DNA of 64,000 nt from Pseudoteredinibacter isoporae (GCF_011602085.1 NZ_JAAONY010000001.1:62001-126000), one strand, 5' to 3'; counted from the first letter of the stretch, positions 8,288 through 18,631 are shown. Program-made: numbers and translations. The notes: generated by a model from the sequence alone, not told the origin.

Positions 8288-9799
8288 CTAGCTCAGGAAG
8301 TAACGATACGCCTCACTGTCGGTTTCTTCCTTATAACGATAATCCAGGCTATCCAACAGTTTCAGTAAATCCTTGTTATCGTCTTTCGGCACTTGCATAC
8401 CGACCAGAACCCGGCCATAGGCCGCGCCGTGGTTACGATAATGGAACAGGGAAATATTCCAGCGGCTGGCGGTTTTGCTGAGGAAATTATCCATGGCACC
8501 GGGACGCTCTGGAAACTCAAAGCTGAAGAGTCGTTCGTTTTCAACCTGCGGGGCATGGCCACCCACCATATGACGTACATGAAGCTTGGCGACCTCGTTA
8601 TCCGTCATATCGCAGACTTCATAACCTTTTTCACGCAGCTCGGCGACGAGTTCATGACGACCTTCGTCGTCGGCCACCTGCACACCCACCAAAACATGAG
8701 CCTGCTCATGGGAACCATAGCGATAATTGAATTCGGTAATCCCCCGGCGGCCGATGGCTTTACTGAGCTTGCGAAAAGCACCGGCCTTTTCAGGCAAGGT
8801 AACGGTTAACATAGCCTCGCGCTTTTCACCGATTTCGGTACGCTCGGAAATGTAACGCAAACGATCAAAATTGGTATTCGCACCGCTGGCGATAGCAATG
8901 ACTGTTTTGTTTTCCCAACCCTGTTCGGCCACATGTTTTTTCAAGCCTGCCAGTGACAGGGCGCCCGCCGGCTCGGCGATAGAGCGAGTATCTTCAAAAA
9001 TATCCTTGATGGCCGCACACATTTCATCGGCATTGGCCGTGATCACACCATCTACGGTATTTTTCAAAACCCGATAGGTTTCTTTACCAATCTGGGCGAC
9101 GGCCACGCCATCAGCAAAAATACCAACCTCGGATAAGGTTGCGCGGCGGCCTTTATCCATAGCCAGTTTCAGGCACGCTGCATCTTCTGGCTCTACGGCA
9201 TACACCTTGATATCGGGTCGAACGTATTTGATATACGCCGCCATGCCGGCACACAGACCACCACCACCAACAGGGATATAAATTGCATCAATTTTTCCAG
9301 GGTGCTGACGCAGGATTTCCATGGCCACTGTTCCCTGGCCTGCAATCACATCCGGATCATCAAACGGATGAATATAGGTAAGCCCCTGCTCTTCCACCAG
9401 TTTATTGGCGTGGGCGGCGGCATCGTCATAGGCATCACCGTGCAATACCACTTTGGCACCGCGACGACGCACGGCATCCACTTTAATGGCCGGAGTAGTT
9501 TTTGGCATAACAATAATCGCCTTCACTCCCAGAGCCTTTGCACTTAAGGCAAGGCCCTGTGCATGATTACCAGCGGACGCTGCGATCACACCGCGAGATT
9601 TTTCTTCATCGCTGAGCAGACGCAGTTTGTTATAGGCGCCGCGAATCTTGAAGGAAAAAACCGGTTGAAGATCTTCTCGCTTAATCAAAACATCGTTGCT
9701 AATTCGAGCAGAGATCAGTGGAGCTTCATCCAATTGGGTTTCTCGGGCCACATCATAAATGCGGGCATCTAGTATTCTTTTTACGTAACTCTCAGGCAT
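8288..9799 (-). CDS. ilvA: biosynthetic threonine ammonia-lyase
   Basis: PLP enzyme that converts L-threonine to 2-oxobutanoate and ammonia, the first step of isoleucine synthesis. The catalytic domain covers about residues 1-320, with the PLP Lys51 in SFKIRGAYNKL and the phosphate-binding PVGGGGLCAG. Two ACT-like regulatory domains follow (REAMLTVTLPEKAGAF and ERLFSFEFPERPGAM), as in the feedback-inhibited long form, about 500 residues. The ATG at 9799 is preferred; a TTG at 9811 would add four residues and neither has a strong ribosome binding site. It is divergent from the GGDEF/EAL gene. In pseudomonads ilvA usually lies next to rpiA; here two genes lie between them. Confidence 0.96.
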   Translation of the reverse strand: MPESYVKRILDARIYDVARETQLDEAPLISARISNDVLIKREDLQPVFSFKIRGAYNKLRLLSDEEKSRGVIAASAGNHAQGLALSAKALGVKAIIVMPKTTPAIKVDAVRRRGAKVVLHGDAYDDAAAHANKLVEEQGLTYIHPFDDPDVIAGQGTVAMEILRQHPGKIDAIYIPVGGGGLCAGMAAYIKYVRPDIKVYAVEPEDAACLKLAMDKGRRATLSEVGIFADGVAVAQIGKETYRVLKNTVDGVITANADEMCAAIKDIFEDTRSIAEPAGALSLAGLKKHVAEQGWENKTVIAIASGANTNFDRLRYISERTEIGEKREAMLTVTLPEKAGAFRKLSKAIGRRGITEFNYRYGSHEQAHVLVGVQVADDEGRHELVAELREKGYEVCDMTDNEVAKLHVRHMVGGHAPQVENERLFSFEFPERPGAMDNFLSKTASRWNISLFHYRNHGAAYGRVLVGMQVPKDDNKDLLKLLDSLDYRYKEETDSEAYRYFLS

Positions 9800-9901
9800 A
9801 GTGCTCGACAACTGATCAAAAATTAGCTATTAATGGGCCGTAGAGTATAAAACAAGGGAGCCTTTGGCGTAAGCCGCCAAAGCAGCATCTGAGCCTCAAC
9901 G

Positions 9902-12019
9902 GTGACTTTTTTGGCCCAGAGCGTAGTGCTTGATGGACATTCGCTCATAATAAGGGTGCAAGCATTGAATCGCGGGACGCTGACACCGCTCGGTAATGAT
10001 GATTTTTTCAAATCAATCTCTCTGGGCCTGTCGCAGGATGCATTTGACATAATTGTCGACGGACCGGTTGGCATTTGGGTATCCCAGGCCAGCCCTACCC
10101 GCCTTTTTGTTAATGAAAATGCCAAGCGCCTTTTACAACTGGATTCCAACGATGGCGTTTTTACTGAACACTCTCCCCCTTGCCTGAGCCACCTTTTAAA
10201 ACACCCCGACAAAAAAGGGCTGCAAACATGCCAAGGCAGCGATGTGTTCAGCTTTCTCATCAGCCAGCGAGCGTCCACATATACAGGCTTGTTTCTGCGC
10301 TGTCCGGAATCTGATTTGCCATTGGCCCAGCCTGATGAACAGGAATTGCTGAAGCTGGTGATGCAACTTCCTCATCTTGCGGTTCAGGGATACGACCATC
10401 ATGGAAAGCTTATCTACTGGAACGAAGCCAGTAGTGAGCTCTACGGTTACAGCCTGGACCAAGCAGTTGGAAAAAATATGGAAGAGCTGCTTATTCCGCA
10501 AAGCCACCAGGGCAATTTCCCGACCATATATAAGCGATGGCTCGCCAACCCTGGAGTTGCCCCGAACCGCAACTGCATTCGTATGAACTGCCAGGGCCAG
10601 AAAATTCAGGTGCAAACCACTCAGATTGTTCTGCAAAACGGTTCCCGGGAAGCCGAACTGTACTGCCTGGATTACAGTGATGATGGCACTCGTCGACAAC
10701 AGCAACAACTTCATAAGCTTGAGTATTATGATCAGCTCACACAGCTCCCCAACCGCCAGCTGATGCATTCATTGCTGGAGCAGAGTTTGAAGGTCGGTCA
10801 ACAGTTGGATCTTTGCACTGCGGTGATGTTTATCGGCATTGATAAATTCACATTGGTCAACAGTGAATTCGGCCATGAGGTGGGCGATCACATCCTTAAA
10901 AAAGTGGCCGACCGTATTTTAACCATCGCCAGTTTTCAGGATTTGAAATCCCGGTTTGGGGGTGATGTGTATGCTCTGTCTTTTAATGTACCGAAGGACA
11001 ATAAACAGGTTTCTCGTATTGCGAGACGATTATTGGCAGCGCTTTCCAAGGAACTGCACCTCGAAAAAGGTCCGGAACGCATCAGTGCCAGTATAGGCAT
11101 TGCTCTGTCTCCTTTCGATGGAGAAGATGCTTCAACCTTGTTGCAACATGGCGATGCAGCCCTGGCCCAGGCGAAGGCTGATGGTGGAGGCTGTTTTGTG
11201 TATTTCGACCCGGAACTGAATCGCAGCAATCACCGGGTCCATTTTATCGCTAACGATCTGGAGCGAGCCCTCGATGCCGGAGAACTGCACCTGAGCTTTC
11301 AGCCACAATTTCAGCTCGACTCCGAGATGCTCTGTGGCAGCGAATCCTTGATCCGTTGGCAGCACGAACAACTGGGAGATATTTCTCCAGCAGAATTTAT
11401 TCCGATTCTTGAGCGACAAAAGGGAATGCTGGTACTGGATTTCTGGGTAACCAAACAACTTCTGAAAACCATACAGGAATATTTGGAACAGGGCATCGAA
11501 CCACCCAGAATTTTTGTCAATCTGTCGGCAGCTACCATTAATCATAAGGACTTTCGACACAATGTGAGCAGGGTGCTGGAAAAATACAACGTGCCCAGCC
11601 ATGCCGTAGGCATTGAACTCACCGAACACACCCTGATTCACAATGAACCCCAAGCCGTAGCCAATCTGCATTGGTGTCAGGAAAAAGGCATCAAAATTGC
11701 GCTGGATGATTTTGGAACCGGTTTTTCTTCACTCAGTTATCTGGCCAAGCTACCGATTGATATCATTAAAATCGATCGCCTGTTCATTAGCGCGATCGAC
11801 AAGAAACACAATCGCGAGCTGGTAAAAACCATCATCGCAATTGCGCACAGTTTATCGATGGAAGTGCTTTGTGAAGGTGTACAAACCCGGGAGCAGGAAG
11901 ATTTCCTGCGCGAGCATGGCTGCGAAATGGTTCAGGGACATTATTACACTGAGGCCCTGGACAGTGAGCAGTGGCTGGCCTTGATTCAAAGCAAGGGGCC
12001 AAACCGCCATTGTGTCTAG
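9902..12019 (+). CDS. PAS-GGDEF-EAL c-di-GMP signalling protein
   Basis: Domain order: a PAS-like segment at about residues 45-130, a second PAS domain at about 150-260 (IYWNEASSELYGYSLDQAVG), a GGDEF domain at about 275-435 and an EAL domain at about 450-695. The GGDEF signature reads GGDVY (353-357), so cyclase activity is doubtful and the domain may be regulatory. The EAL signature reads ESL (481-483) and keeps its Glu; DDFGTG (602-607) is intact, so c-di-GMP phosphodiesterase activity is likely. No transmembrane segment or signal peptide is visible. The start is uncertain: the frame opens at a GTG with a weak ribosome binding site, and the first 40 residues match nothing I recognise. Confidence 0.88.
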   Translation: MTFLAQSVVLDGHSLIIRVQALNRGTLTPLGNDDFFKSISLGLSQDAFDIIVDGPVGIWVSQASPTRLFVNENAKRLLQLDSNDGVFTEHSPPCLSHLLKHPDKKGLQTCQGSDVFSFLISQRASTYTGLFLRCPESDLPLAQPDEQELLKLVMQLPHLAVQGYDHHGKLIYWNEASSELYGYSLDQAVGKNMEELLIPQSHQGNFPTIYKRWLANPGVAPNRNCIRMNCQGQKIQVQTTQIVLQNGSREAELYCLDYSDDGTRRQQQQLHKLEYYDQLTQLPNRQLMHSLLEQSLKVGQQLDLCTAVMFIGIDKFTLVNSEFGHEVGDHILKKVADRILTIASFQDLKSRFGGDVYALSFNVPKDNKQVSRIARRLLAALSKELHLEKGPERISASIGIALSPFDGEDASTLLQHGDAALAQAKADGGGCFVYFDPELNRSNHRVHFIANDLERALDAGELHLSFQPQFQLDSEMLCGSESLIRWQHEQLGDISPAEFIPILERQKGMLVLDFWVTKQLLKTIQEYLEQGIEPPRIFVNLSAATINHKDFRHNVSRVLEKYNVPSHAVGIELTEHTLIHNEPQAVANLHWCQEKGIKIALDDFGTGFSSLSYLAKLPIDIIKIDRLFISAIDKKHNRELVKTIIAIAHSLSMEVLCEGVQTREQEDFLREHGCEMVQGHYYTEALDSEQWLALIQSKGPNRHCV

Positions 12020-12032
12020 GGCCTCCCGGCAC

Positions 12033-13346
12033 TTATTTCTGTTTGCTGTTCATGTAATCTAATGTCAGTGCACTCAATGCCTTAACACCGGTTTTCAATG
12101 CCGACTCATCCAAATCAAACTTTGGTGAGTGATTGTAAGCCGCACCAGGTTTGCCAGCGCCCAAACCAATAAATAAACCCGGAATTTGTTGCTGGAAGTA
12201 GGAAAAATCTTCGGCGGCGGTAATCGGTTTGATTTCCATGACCTTGCCCGGAGACACTCGCTCCAACGTTGGCAGCATTTGGCGAGTCAAATCCGGATCA
12301 TTAAAAGTAACAGGATAACCCGGCACAATATTAAGATCTGCAGTTGCGCCAGAGGCTTCCGAAATGTTTTCTACAGTCCGGTGTAAATGTTTGTGCAATG
12401 TCTCACGCATCTTCACATCGTAGGTGCGAATGGTGCCTTCCATATCCACTTTGTCAGGAATGATGTTATTGCGCACACCGCCGTGAATTGAACCTACGGA
12501 AACTACCGCAGGTGCTTCAGTAATTGGCAGCTGTCGAGCGGGAATTAATTGAATCGCGGTAACCACCTGACCCGCCGTGGTAATAGGATCAACCCCTGAC
12601 CAGGGCGCAGAACCGTGGGTTTGTTTACCCTGGATAGTCAGTTCAAAGCGATCCTGAGCCGCCATAAAACCCTCGGCTCGGTAGGCCAAACTGCCCGCAG
12701 GGAATGGGAAAATATGCAGACCGAAAATCACTTCCGGTGCGTACTTGCCTTTTAATACGCCCTCTTCAACCATTTGTTTGGCGCCCCAGGTATCGATACC
12801 TTCCATGCCCTCTTCCGCAGGCTGAAAGATAAATTTAACCGTACCCGGCAAATCCTTACGATGTTTGGCCAACAGCTCGGCCACGCCCATCAGGATCGAC
12901 ATATGACCATCGTGGCCGCAGGCGTGCATAACGCCGACTTCTTTGCCTTTAAAGCTGCCTTTTGCTTTTGACGCAAAGGGCAATCCGGTTTCTTCGGTCA
13001 CCGGTAAGGCATCCATATCCGAGCGCAACGCCACCACCGGGCCGGGCTTTCCACCAACCAACACGCCAACCACGCCGGTTTTCGCCACTCCCTCCTGAAC
13101 CTCATCAAAGCCCAGTGCCTTCAGATGTTTGGCAATATAAGCAGCCGTTTTGTATTCCTGATTAGAGAGCTCCGGATGCTCATGCAGATGACGGCGCCAT
13201 TCAATGACCTTGGGCTCCATGGCCTTTGAATCCGCTTCAATAGTCGCGAGGTCCAGTGCGGCCTGGGTTGGTGCCACAGTGGCAAGAACCAGAGATGAAA
13301 CCATGGCCGGCAAGGCCAGTTTTTTCATCATGCTACCCTTCTTCAT
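12033..13346 (-). CDS. exported M20 family amidohydrolase
   Basis: Metallopeptidase-like amidohydrolase of subfamily M20D (hippurate hydrolase, IAA-amino acid and N-acyl-amino acid hydrolases). The metal-site motifs are visible: ALRSDMDALPV, MHACGHDGHMSI, FQPAEEGMEG and GLHIFPFPAGS, followed by the dimerisation/lid domain and a C-terminal ITAAEDFSYFQQQIPG. The ATG at 13346 has a good AAGGAG site 8 bases upstream. The first 30 residues (MKKGSMMKKLALPAMVSSLV onward, ending near APTQA) look like a Sec signal peptide, so the enzyme acts in the periplasm or outside, which is less common in this family. The substrate is unknown. It is divergent from rpiA. Confidence 0.88.
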   Translation of the reverse strand: MKKGSMMKKLALPAMVSSLVLATVAPTQAALDLATIEADSKAMEPKVIEWRRHLHEHPELSNQEYKTAAYIAKHLKALGFDEVQEGVAKTGVVGVLVGGKPGPVVALRSDMDALPVTEETGLPFASKAKGSFKGKEVGVMHACGHDGHMSILMGVAELLAKHRKDLPGTVKFIFQPAEEGMEGIDTWGAKQMVEEGVLKGKYAPEVIFGLHIFPFPAGSLAYRAEGFMAAQDRFELTIQGKQTHGSAPWSGVDPITTAGQVVTAIQLIPARQLPITEAPAVVSVGSIHGGVRNNIIPDKVDMEGTIRTYDVKMRETLHKHLHRTVENISEASGATADLNIVPGYPVTFNDPDLTRQMLPTLERVSPGKVMEIKPITAAEDFSYFQQQIPGLFIGLGAGKPGAAYNHSPKFDLDESALKTGVKALSALTLDYMNSKQK

Positions 13347-13443
13347 CGGCTTACTCCTTAAATCTATTATTGCAATCGTGACCTAGACTAGCACGGCCCC
13401 TCGAAAAGCACACCCGTTCGGCCAAGATACCCTGAGCAAGCGC

Positions 13444-13472
13444 TGGAGAGGGCCGAAGTGACAGCGTATAAT
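13444..13472 (+). promoter_or_regulatory. sigma-70 type promoter of rpiA
   Basis: A perfect -10 TATAAT (13467-13472) with a -35-like TGGAGA (13444-13449) at 17-base spacing lies 39 bases upstream of the rpiA start codon. Confidence 0.6.
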
Positions 13473-13510
13473 GAGCGGCTTTTCCAGCATCTGCCCCAGA
13501 CGAGATATCC

Positions 13511-14188
13511 ATGAACCAAGACCAGTTAAAGCAGGCTGTCGCGAAAGCCGCCGTTGACTATATTCGTCCAAAACTCGAGGCCTACTCCATCGTGGGTGTC
13601 GGTACCGGCTCAACGGCCAATTTCTTTATTGATTATCTGGCTGAAATTAAAGGTGACTTTCAAGGGGCCGTGGCCAGTTCAGAAGCCACAGCCGAACGCT
13701 TGAAAGGCCATGGTATTCCGGTGTTCGATCTCAATGAGGTCGACAGCATGGCAGTGTATGTTGATGGCGCCGATGAAAGCAATCCCGAGCTGGCCTTGAT
13801 CAAGGGTGGTGGCGCCGCTCTCACCCGGGAGAAAATTGTGGCCGCCGTTGCTGATGAGTTCGTCTGCATTGCCGACAGCAGCAAGTGGGTTGACTGTCTC
13901 GGTCAATTCCCGCTGCCAGTGGAAGTGATCCCCATGGCCCGCTCCTACGTTGCTCGCGAGTTGCTGAAGTTGGGTGGTGACCCGGTGTATCGTCAGGGCG
14001 TACTTACTGATAACGGCAATGTCATCCTTGATGTGCACAATATGCAGATTGATAAGCCGATTGAACTGGAGCGCGCCATTAACAGCATTGTTGGTGTTGT
14101 CACCAATGGTTTGTTTGCTGAGCGCTCGGCGGATGTGCTACTGCTCGGCGGTACAGACGGCGTTAAGGAAATTCGTAAAAACCAATAA
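13511..14188 (+). CDS. rpiA: ribose-5-phosphate isomerase A
   Basis: Interconverts ribose 5-phosphate and ribulose 5-phosphate in the non-oxidative pentose phosphate pathway. The 225-residue length is standard. Family motifs are [35 protein letters not shown] with the catalytic Asp/Glu region, and [21 protein letters not shown]. The C-terminal [20 protein letters not shown] is also typical. The ATG is fixed by homology to the usual N terminus and by the promoter just upstream. It converges on the acyl-CoA ligase gene, with a shared terminator between them. Confidence 0.96.
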   Translation: MNQDQLKQAVAKAAVDYIRPKLEAYSIVGVGTGSTANFFIDYLAEIKGDFQGAVASSEATAERLKGHGIPVFDLNEVDSMAVYVDGADESNPELALIKGGGAALTREKIVAAVADEFVCIADSSKWVDCLGQFPLPVEVIPMARSYVARELLKLGGDPVYRQGVLTDNGNVILDVHNMQIDKPIELERAINSIVGVVTNGLFAERSADVLLLGGTDGVKEIRKNQ

Positions 14189-14232
14189 CGCCAACCTGAA
14201 AACCCAAGCAGAAAATTCAAACTGAGAGCAAT

Positions 14233-14261
14233 AAAAAAGGCGCTCGCAATGAGCGCCTTTT
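14233..14261. terminator. bidirectional terminator, rpiA / acyl-CoA ligase
   Basis: A stem of GGCGCTC and GAGCGCC around the loop GCAAT is flanked by an A-run on the left and a T-run on the right, so it can end transcripts from both converging genes. Confidence 0.85.
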
Positions 14262-14270
14262 ACGTCGGCT

Positions 14271-15935
14271 TTAAGCCGCTTGCCAGTGAACCTGCTGCTT
14301 TCCGTTTGCTTCCAGGCTTTGCTCAACCCATTTGCGATATTCCCCATCGATCACATTGCGGCGCATTTTCATGGTGGGTGTCAGCAGCTCGTTTTCAATG
14401 GTCCACTCTTCGGCCACAATAAACACATTATTAATGCATTCATGGGGCGGCAGCTCCGCATTAATTGCAGAAAGCTCTCCAGCAATCGCGGTCTCTAAAG
14501 CCACTTTATCAGAGCCATCGACACCTTCAGCCAGGCCAGCCAACAGTACAGGCTGATCCATTCCGTGACCAATGATACACATTTGCCCAAAGACTTTAGT
14601 GTTACCAAAACGTGTTTCCAACGTCGTTGGTTTCACGAATTTACCTTTCGAGGTTTTGAACACTTCGCTCAGCCGGCCGGTCACATAGAGATTGCCATTG
14701 TCGTCGATATAGCCGGTATCGCCGGTATGGTAATAACCGTCTCTTAAGGCTTCCGCAGTTTTCTCGGGCTCCAGATAATAACCCTTCATTAACGCACCGC
14801 TCTTAAACAGAATTTCGTTGCCTTCACCGATTTTCACTTCATTATCTGAATAGGGTTTACCCACTGATCCAGGGATGGGCTTGTCACGACAAATACAACC
14901 GTAAATAAAGTTTTCGGTCATGCCATAGCCGTCCATCAGGGGTAATCCCAGATTGACATACCACTCCTGCAAATCAACGGGCGTCGGTGCCGATCCGGTA
15001 ATGCATTTACGTGCTTGATCCAATCCCAAACCCGCAATCACTTTGCGCTTGATGATATTGCCCAGGATAGGAATATTAAAAAGAATTTTTTGTTTTTGGG
15101 GCGACATCTTTGCATCAACGCCTTCCTTGAATTTTTTCCAAAGACGCGGCACCGAGAAGAAAATGGTCGGCTTCACCCGATTCAGATCGCGAACAAAGGT
15201 TTCCAGGCCCTCGCCAAAATGTACAACCGCACCACTGTAGATACTGACCATACTGACGATAATACGTTCGGCGGCATGAGACAGTGGAAGGTAAGAGAAA
15301 AAGCGATCCTGATTGCTGTACTTTTCTTCGGCCATCATACGCGGCACCGTAAAAGCAACCGATGCGTAGGTATGCATAACGCCCTTAGGATTCCCGGTGG
15401 TGCCAGAGGTGTACATAATCGTAAACAGCTTCTCCAGACCGTATTCCGGATTGTCTTCAAGCGGTTCAATATTCGCGAAAATTTCCGCCGTCGAATCGTC
15501 TGCGTTCAGGCCATTCCCCCAAATACCGATACGGCGAACGCCATCCGGAATGGAGCCATCAAGCGCTTCGGGGTTATCCGTTGCACCGATGAAAATGGCT
15601 TTGGTTTCACTGTGTTCCATGCAGTAGCGCATAGAGCTTTCGGGCTGACCGGGATACAGCGGCACACTGACCAGGCCTGCCAACATAATACCCATGTCCA
15701 CCATGAGCCATTCCGCACAGTTCTTTGCGTGAATTGCGACGCGATCGCCATCTTCCAGCCCCAACTGCTTTAAATAGTTCGCAATTTTACGGGCGTGCTG
15801 GCCAAAGGATTGCCAGCTGTAATCAACCCACTCACCGTTTACAGACTGACGGAGATAAAGCTGATCTGGGCTGTTTCCTTCGCGGGCATACAGCTGTTGT
15901 AGTGGAGTGGTCTCTTCAAACATCGCGCTGGTCAT
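14271..15935 (-). CDS. long-chain acyl-CoA synthetase (AMP-forming)
   Basis: Activates carboxylic acids to acyl-CoA through an acyl-adenylate. ANL superfamily motifs are present: P-loop YTSGTTGNPKGVMHTY, the LPLSHAAERI region, GYGMTENF, YHTGDTGYIDDNGN and the hinge TGRLSEVFKTSKGKFV with a Lys after it. At 554 residues and with this motif set it resembles the FAA1/COG1022 long-chain ligases rather than E. coli FadD. It has no signal peptide. It is divergent from the AraC-type regulator and near the beta-oxidation genes, which suggests it feeds them. The exact substrate chain length cannot be deduced. Confidence 0.9.
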   Translation of the reverse strand: MTSAMFEETTPLQQLYAREGNSPDQLYLRQSVNGEWVDYSWQSFGQHARKIANYLKQLGLEDGDRVAIHAKNCAEWLMVDMGIMLAGLVSVPLYPGQPESSMRYCMEHSETKAIFIGATDNPEALDGSIPDGVRRIGIWGNGLNADDSTAEIFANIEPLEDNPEYGLEKLFTIMYTSGTTGNPKGVMHTYASVAFTVPRMMAEEKYSNQDRFFSYLPLSHAAERIIVSMVSIYSGAVVHFGEGLETFVRDLNRVKPTIFFSVPRLWKKFKEGVDAKMSPQKQKILFNIPILGNIIKRKVIAGLGLDQARKCITGSAPTPVDLQEWYVNLGLPLMDGYGMTENFIYGCICRDKPIPGSVGKPYSDNEVKIGEGNEILFKSGALMKGYYLEPEKTAEALRDGYYHTGDTGYIDDNGNLYVTGRLSEVFKTSKGKFVKPTTLETRFGNTKVFGQMCIIGHGMDQPVLLAGLAEGVDGSDKVALETAIAGELSAINAELPPHECINNVFIVAEEWTIENELLTPTMKMRRNVIDGEYRKWVEQSLEANGKQQVHWQAA

Positions 15936-16156
15936 GAAATAGCCTTATTGTTGTGTTCGTTATGTCGTTGTAGTGTCCGTTTCTTATTTAGTGCCACGAC
16001 TGGGTAAAAAACGGCCCATGTTATTGCACTGAGCTTATGCAATTTTACATAGCCGCCCAATGACGATTACTGACAATAAAATTGATACCCTTACGCTCTC
16101 TACTAAACCGAGCGCTCCGTCGTCGAATTCATCCTGGCCTGTGCTAATATACACCC

Positions 16157-17164
16157 ATGAAAACAAAACCCGGCATTCATATCGATTTACTTCAGTCCTG
16201 GCTTGACGGCCCGCGCCGCCAGGGCGTGGATGTCGATCAAATCATGGCTGAGTTGAACATCGATTTAAAGGCCCTGCCCGATGACGGCCTGCACCTTCAC
16301 AAAGAAGAGTTCGGCAAGCTCGTCAAAGCGACCTGGGCGGTTATGGACGATGAAGCCGCAGGCTTCCTGTCGCGACCCTTACGCCAAGGTTACTTTGCTC
16401 TGCAATGTCATGCCACCATCACCTGCCCCAATTTACGCCGGGTGCTGCTGCGCAGCATTCGACATGCCCGCGTCTGCAACGACGAAATGGGCTTTTCGCT
16501 GAACGAACAAGGCGAAGAAGCAACTCTGGGTTTCAGTTTCAGCAACCCTCACGGCCTTGATCCCGAGTGGTTTATCGTCTCCATGATGATTATCTGGATT
16601 CGCTGGACCAGCTGGATGATCGACCGACCAATTTTGCTGGAACGCATCAATTTTACGTTTCCGGCACCGCCTTATGCTGATGAATTTCAGGACATGTTTG
16701 CCTGTCGCAGCTACTTTAATCAGCCTGAAAACAGTGTCGTATTCAGCCGTCGCTTTTTGGAACGCCCCGTAGCTCAGGACCCTCAGACCCTGAGCGAGTT
16801 TCTGGCCAATGCCCCGGAATGCCTGCTGACTCGCTATAAGAGCGACAACAGTCTGACCGCGAGAATCCGCAGTATGCTGCAATCCAGTGACTGTGTGGAG
16901 AACCTGCCCTTCGAGGTGGTCGCCGATCGTCTGCATATGACGACCCAAACCCTTCGCCGCAGACTGAAAGAAGAAGGCAACGCCTATCAGGAAATCAAGG
17001 ATGCCGTACGCCGGGACACTGCCACCTATCACCTGGCACGCCTGAATACCCCCATCAATGATATCGCTGCCATTATGGGCTTTTCGGAACCCAGCGCCTT
17101 TAACCGAGCCTTTAAAAAATGGACCGGGCTGACGCCGGGCGCTTATCGAGAGTCCTGTCGCTAG
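16157..17164 (+). CDS. AraC family regulator (OruR-type N-domain)
   Basis: Residues about 20-210 match the arabinose-binding-like domain found in OruR/ArgR-type AraC regulators. Residues about 235-335 form the AraC DNA-binding domain with two helix-turn-helix motifs; LPFEVVADRLHMTTQTLRRR and NDIAAIMGFSEPSAFNRAFK are the recognisable parts. The length of 335 is usual. The gene lies between the divergent acyl-CoA ligase and the downstream thiolase operon. Regulators of this subfamily often control fatty-acid, ester or hydrocarbon degradation genes next to them, so control of both sides is likely but is inference. The ribosome binding site is weak. Confidence 0.88.
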   Translation: MKTKPGIHIDLLQSWLDGPRRQGVDVDQIMAELNIDLKALPDDGLHLHKEEFGKLVKATWAVMDDEAAGFLSRPLRQGYFALQCHATITCPNLRRVLLRSIRHARVCNDEMGFSLNEQGEEATLGFSFSNPHGLDPEWFIVSMMIIWIRWTSWMIDRPILLERINFTFPAPPYADEFQDMFACRSYFNQPENSVVFSRRFLERPVAQDPQTLSEFLANAPECLLTRYKSDNSLTARIRSMLQSSDCVENLPFEVVADRLHMTTQTLRRRLKEEGNAYQEIKDAVRRDTATYHLARLNTPINDIAAIMGFSEPSAFNRAFKKWTGLTPGAYRESCR

Positions 17165-17372
17165 GGTCAACACTCACGCCCGAGCCGTAATCAGCAAGCA
17201 CTTACCTCTCAGCAGCACAGCTAAAGCCATTACCACCTCCAGCAAAGCTGACATTTTCTCCCACCGGCTTGAAAACTTTGGTCATTGTTCTCCTTTTCTT
17301 TTGGCCTAAGCTGTATAGCACACTGGCGCAAGCGCCCTATTCCAATCCAGAACACCAAAAAGAGATAAGCTC

Positions 17373-18581
17373 ATGAGCAATGAAGCCTTTATTTTTGATG
17401 CCATTCGTACTCCGCGCGGTCGCGGTAAGGCAACCGGCAGCTTACACGAAGTCAAACCCATTACCCTGCTGGTGCAAATCTTACAGGCCCTGCAAGAGCG
17501 CAATGGTTTTGACAGCAAAGATGTAGACGACATTGTAATGGGTTGTGTTTCTGCGGTGGGTGATCAAGGTGCCGACATTGCCAAAACCGCTGCTCTGGCC
17601 GCCGGTTGGGATGATGACGTGGCTGGGGTTACCTTGAACCGCTTCTGCGCTTCCGGTCTGGAAGCTGTAAACACCGCCGCGCAGAAAGTGCGCTCCGGAT
17701 TTGAACACCTGATTGTCGCTGGCGGCGTTGAATCCATGTCACGCGTACCGATGGGCAGCGATGGGGGTGCCTGGGCCGCTGACCCTGAAACCAATATGTT
17801 CACCGGCTTCATGCCACAGGGCATTGGTGCCGATTTGATTGCCACCATTGATGGCTACAGCCGCACGGATGTCGATGCTTTTGCGGCAGAATCCCATCGC
17901 AAAGCAGCCGCTGCCTGGGAGCGCGGCGCTTTCAATAAATCCATCATCCCGGTAAAAGATCAAAATGGCCTGACCATTCTGGATCGTGATGAATTTATTC
18001 GTCCGGAAACTTCTGTAGAAACCCTGGCAGGTTTGAACCCATCCTTTGCCGGAATTGGTGAAATGGGCTTTGATGGCGTCGCTCGCGAAAAGTACCACGA
18101 CATCGAACAGATTAATCACGTACACGGCCCCGGCAACTCTTCCGGCATCGTGGATGGCGCCGCCGCAATGTTAATCGGCAGCCAGGAAATGGCCGACAAA
18201 TACAACATGAAACCCCGAGCCAAAATTATTTCCACCGCTGTTGTGGGTACCGACCCAACCATCATGCTGACCGGCCCCGGCCCAGCTGCCAAAAAGGCAC
18301 TGAAGATTGCCGGCCTGGAAGCTAAGGATCTGGATTTGGTTGAAATTAACGAAGCCTTTGCATCAGTTGCCCTGCGACTGATCAAAGATCTGGATTTGGA
18401 CGAAAGTATTGTCAACGTCAATGGCGGTGCCATCGCAATGGGCCACCCATTAGGCGCAACCGGTGCCATGATTCTGGGCACTCTGCTGGATGAGCTCGAA
18501 GCTCGTGACCTGAAACGTGGCCTGGCCTGTCTATGTGTCGGTGGCGGCATGGGTATCGCCACTATTATCGAGCGCGTGTAA
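17373..18581 (+). CDS. acetyl-CoA C-acyltransferase (thiolase)
   Basis: Thiolytic enzyme of beta-oxidation that cleaves 3-ketoacyl-CoA to acetyl-CoA and a shortened acyl-CoA. The nucleophile is Cys92 in [10 protein letters not shown]. The other active-site elements are [11 protein letters not shown], the His in [10 protein letters not shown] and the second Cys in CLCVGGGMG near the C terminus. The 402-residue length is typical. An AGAGATAAG site lies before the ATG. It is 50 bases upstream of the hydratase/dehydrogenase fusion gene, with which it probably forms a multienzyme complex (FadAB/FadIJ-like). Confidence 0.94.
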   Translation: MSNEAFIFDAIRTPRGRGKATGSLHEVKPITLLVQILQALQERNGFDSKDVDDIVMGCVSAVGDQGADIAKTAALAAGWDDDVAGVTLNRFCASGLEAVNTAAQKVRSGFEHLIVAGGVESMSRVPMGSDGGAWAADPETNMFTGFMPQGIGADLIATIDGYSRTDVDAFAAESHRKAAAAWERGAFNKSIIPVKDQNGLTILDRDEFIRPETSVETLAGLNPSFAGIGEMGFDGVAREKYHDIEQINHVHGPGNSSGIVDGAAAMLIGSQEMADKYNMKPRAKIISTAVVGTDPTIMLTGPGPAAKKALKIAGLEAKDLDLVEINEAFASVALRLIKDLDLDESIVNVNGGAIAMGHPLGATGAMILGTLLDELEARDLKRGLACLCVGGGMGIATIIERV

Positions 18582-18631
18582 GCAAACATCCAGATTATCA
18601 AGCTGTAAGAAACAGCCAAGAGAGAAAGATT

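Noticed and set aside
18533-18631. N-terminal extension of the hydratase/dehydrogenase fusion gene
   Set aside because: It overlaps the end of the thiolase gene; the ATG at 18632 has a good GAGAGAAAG site and matches the family start.
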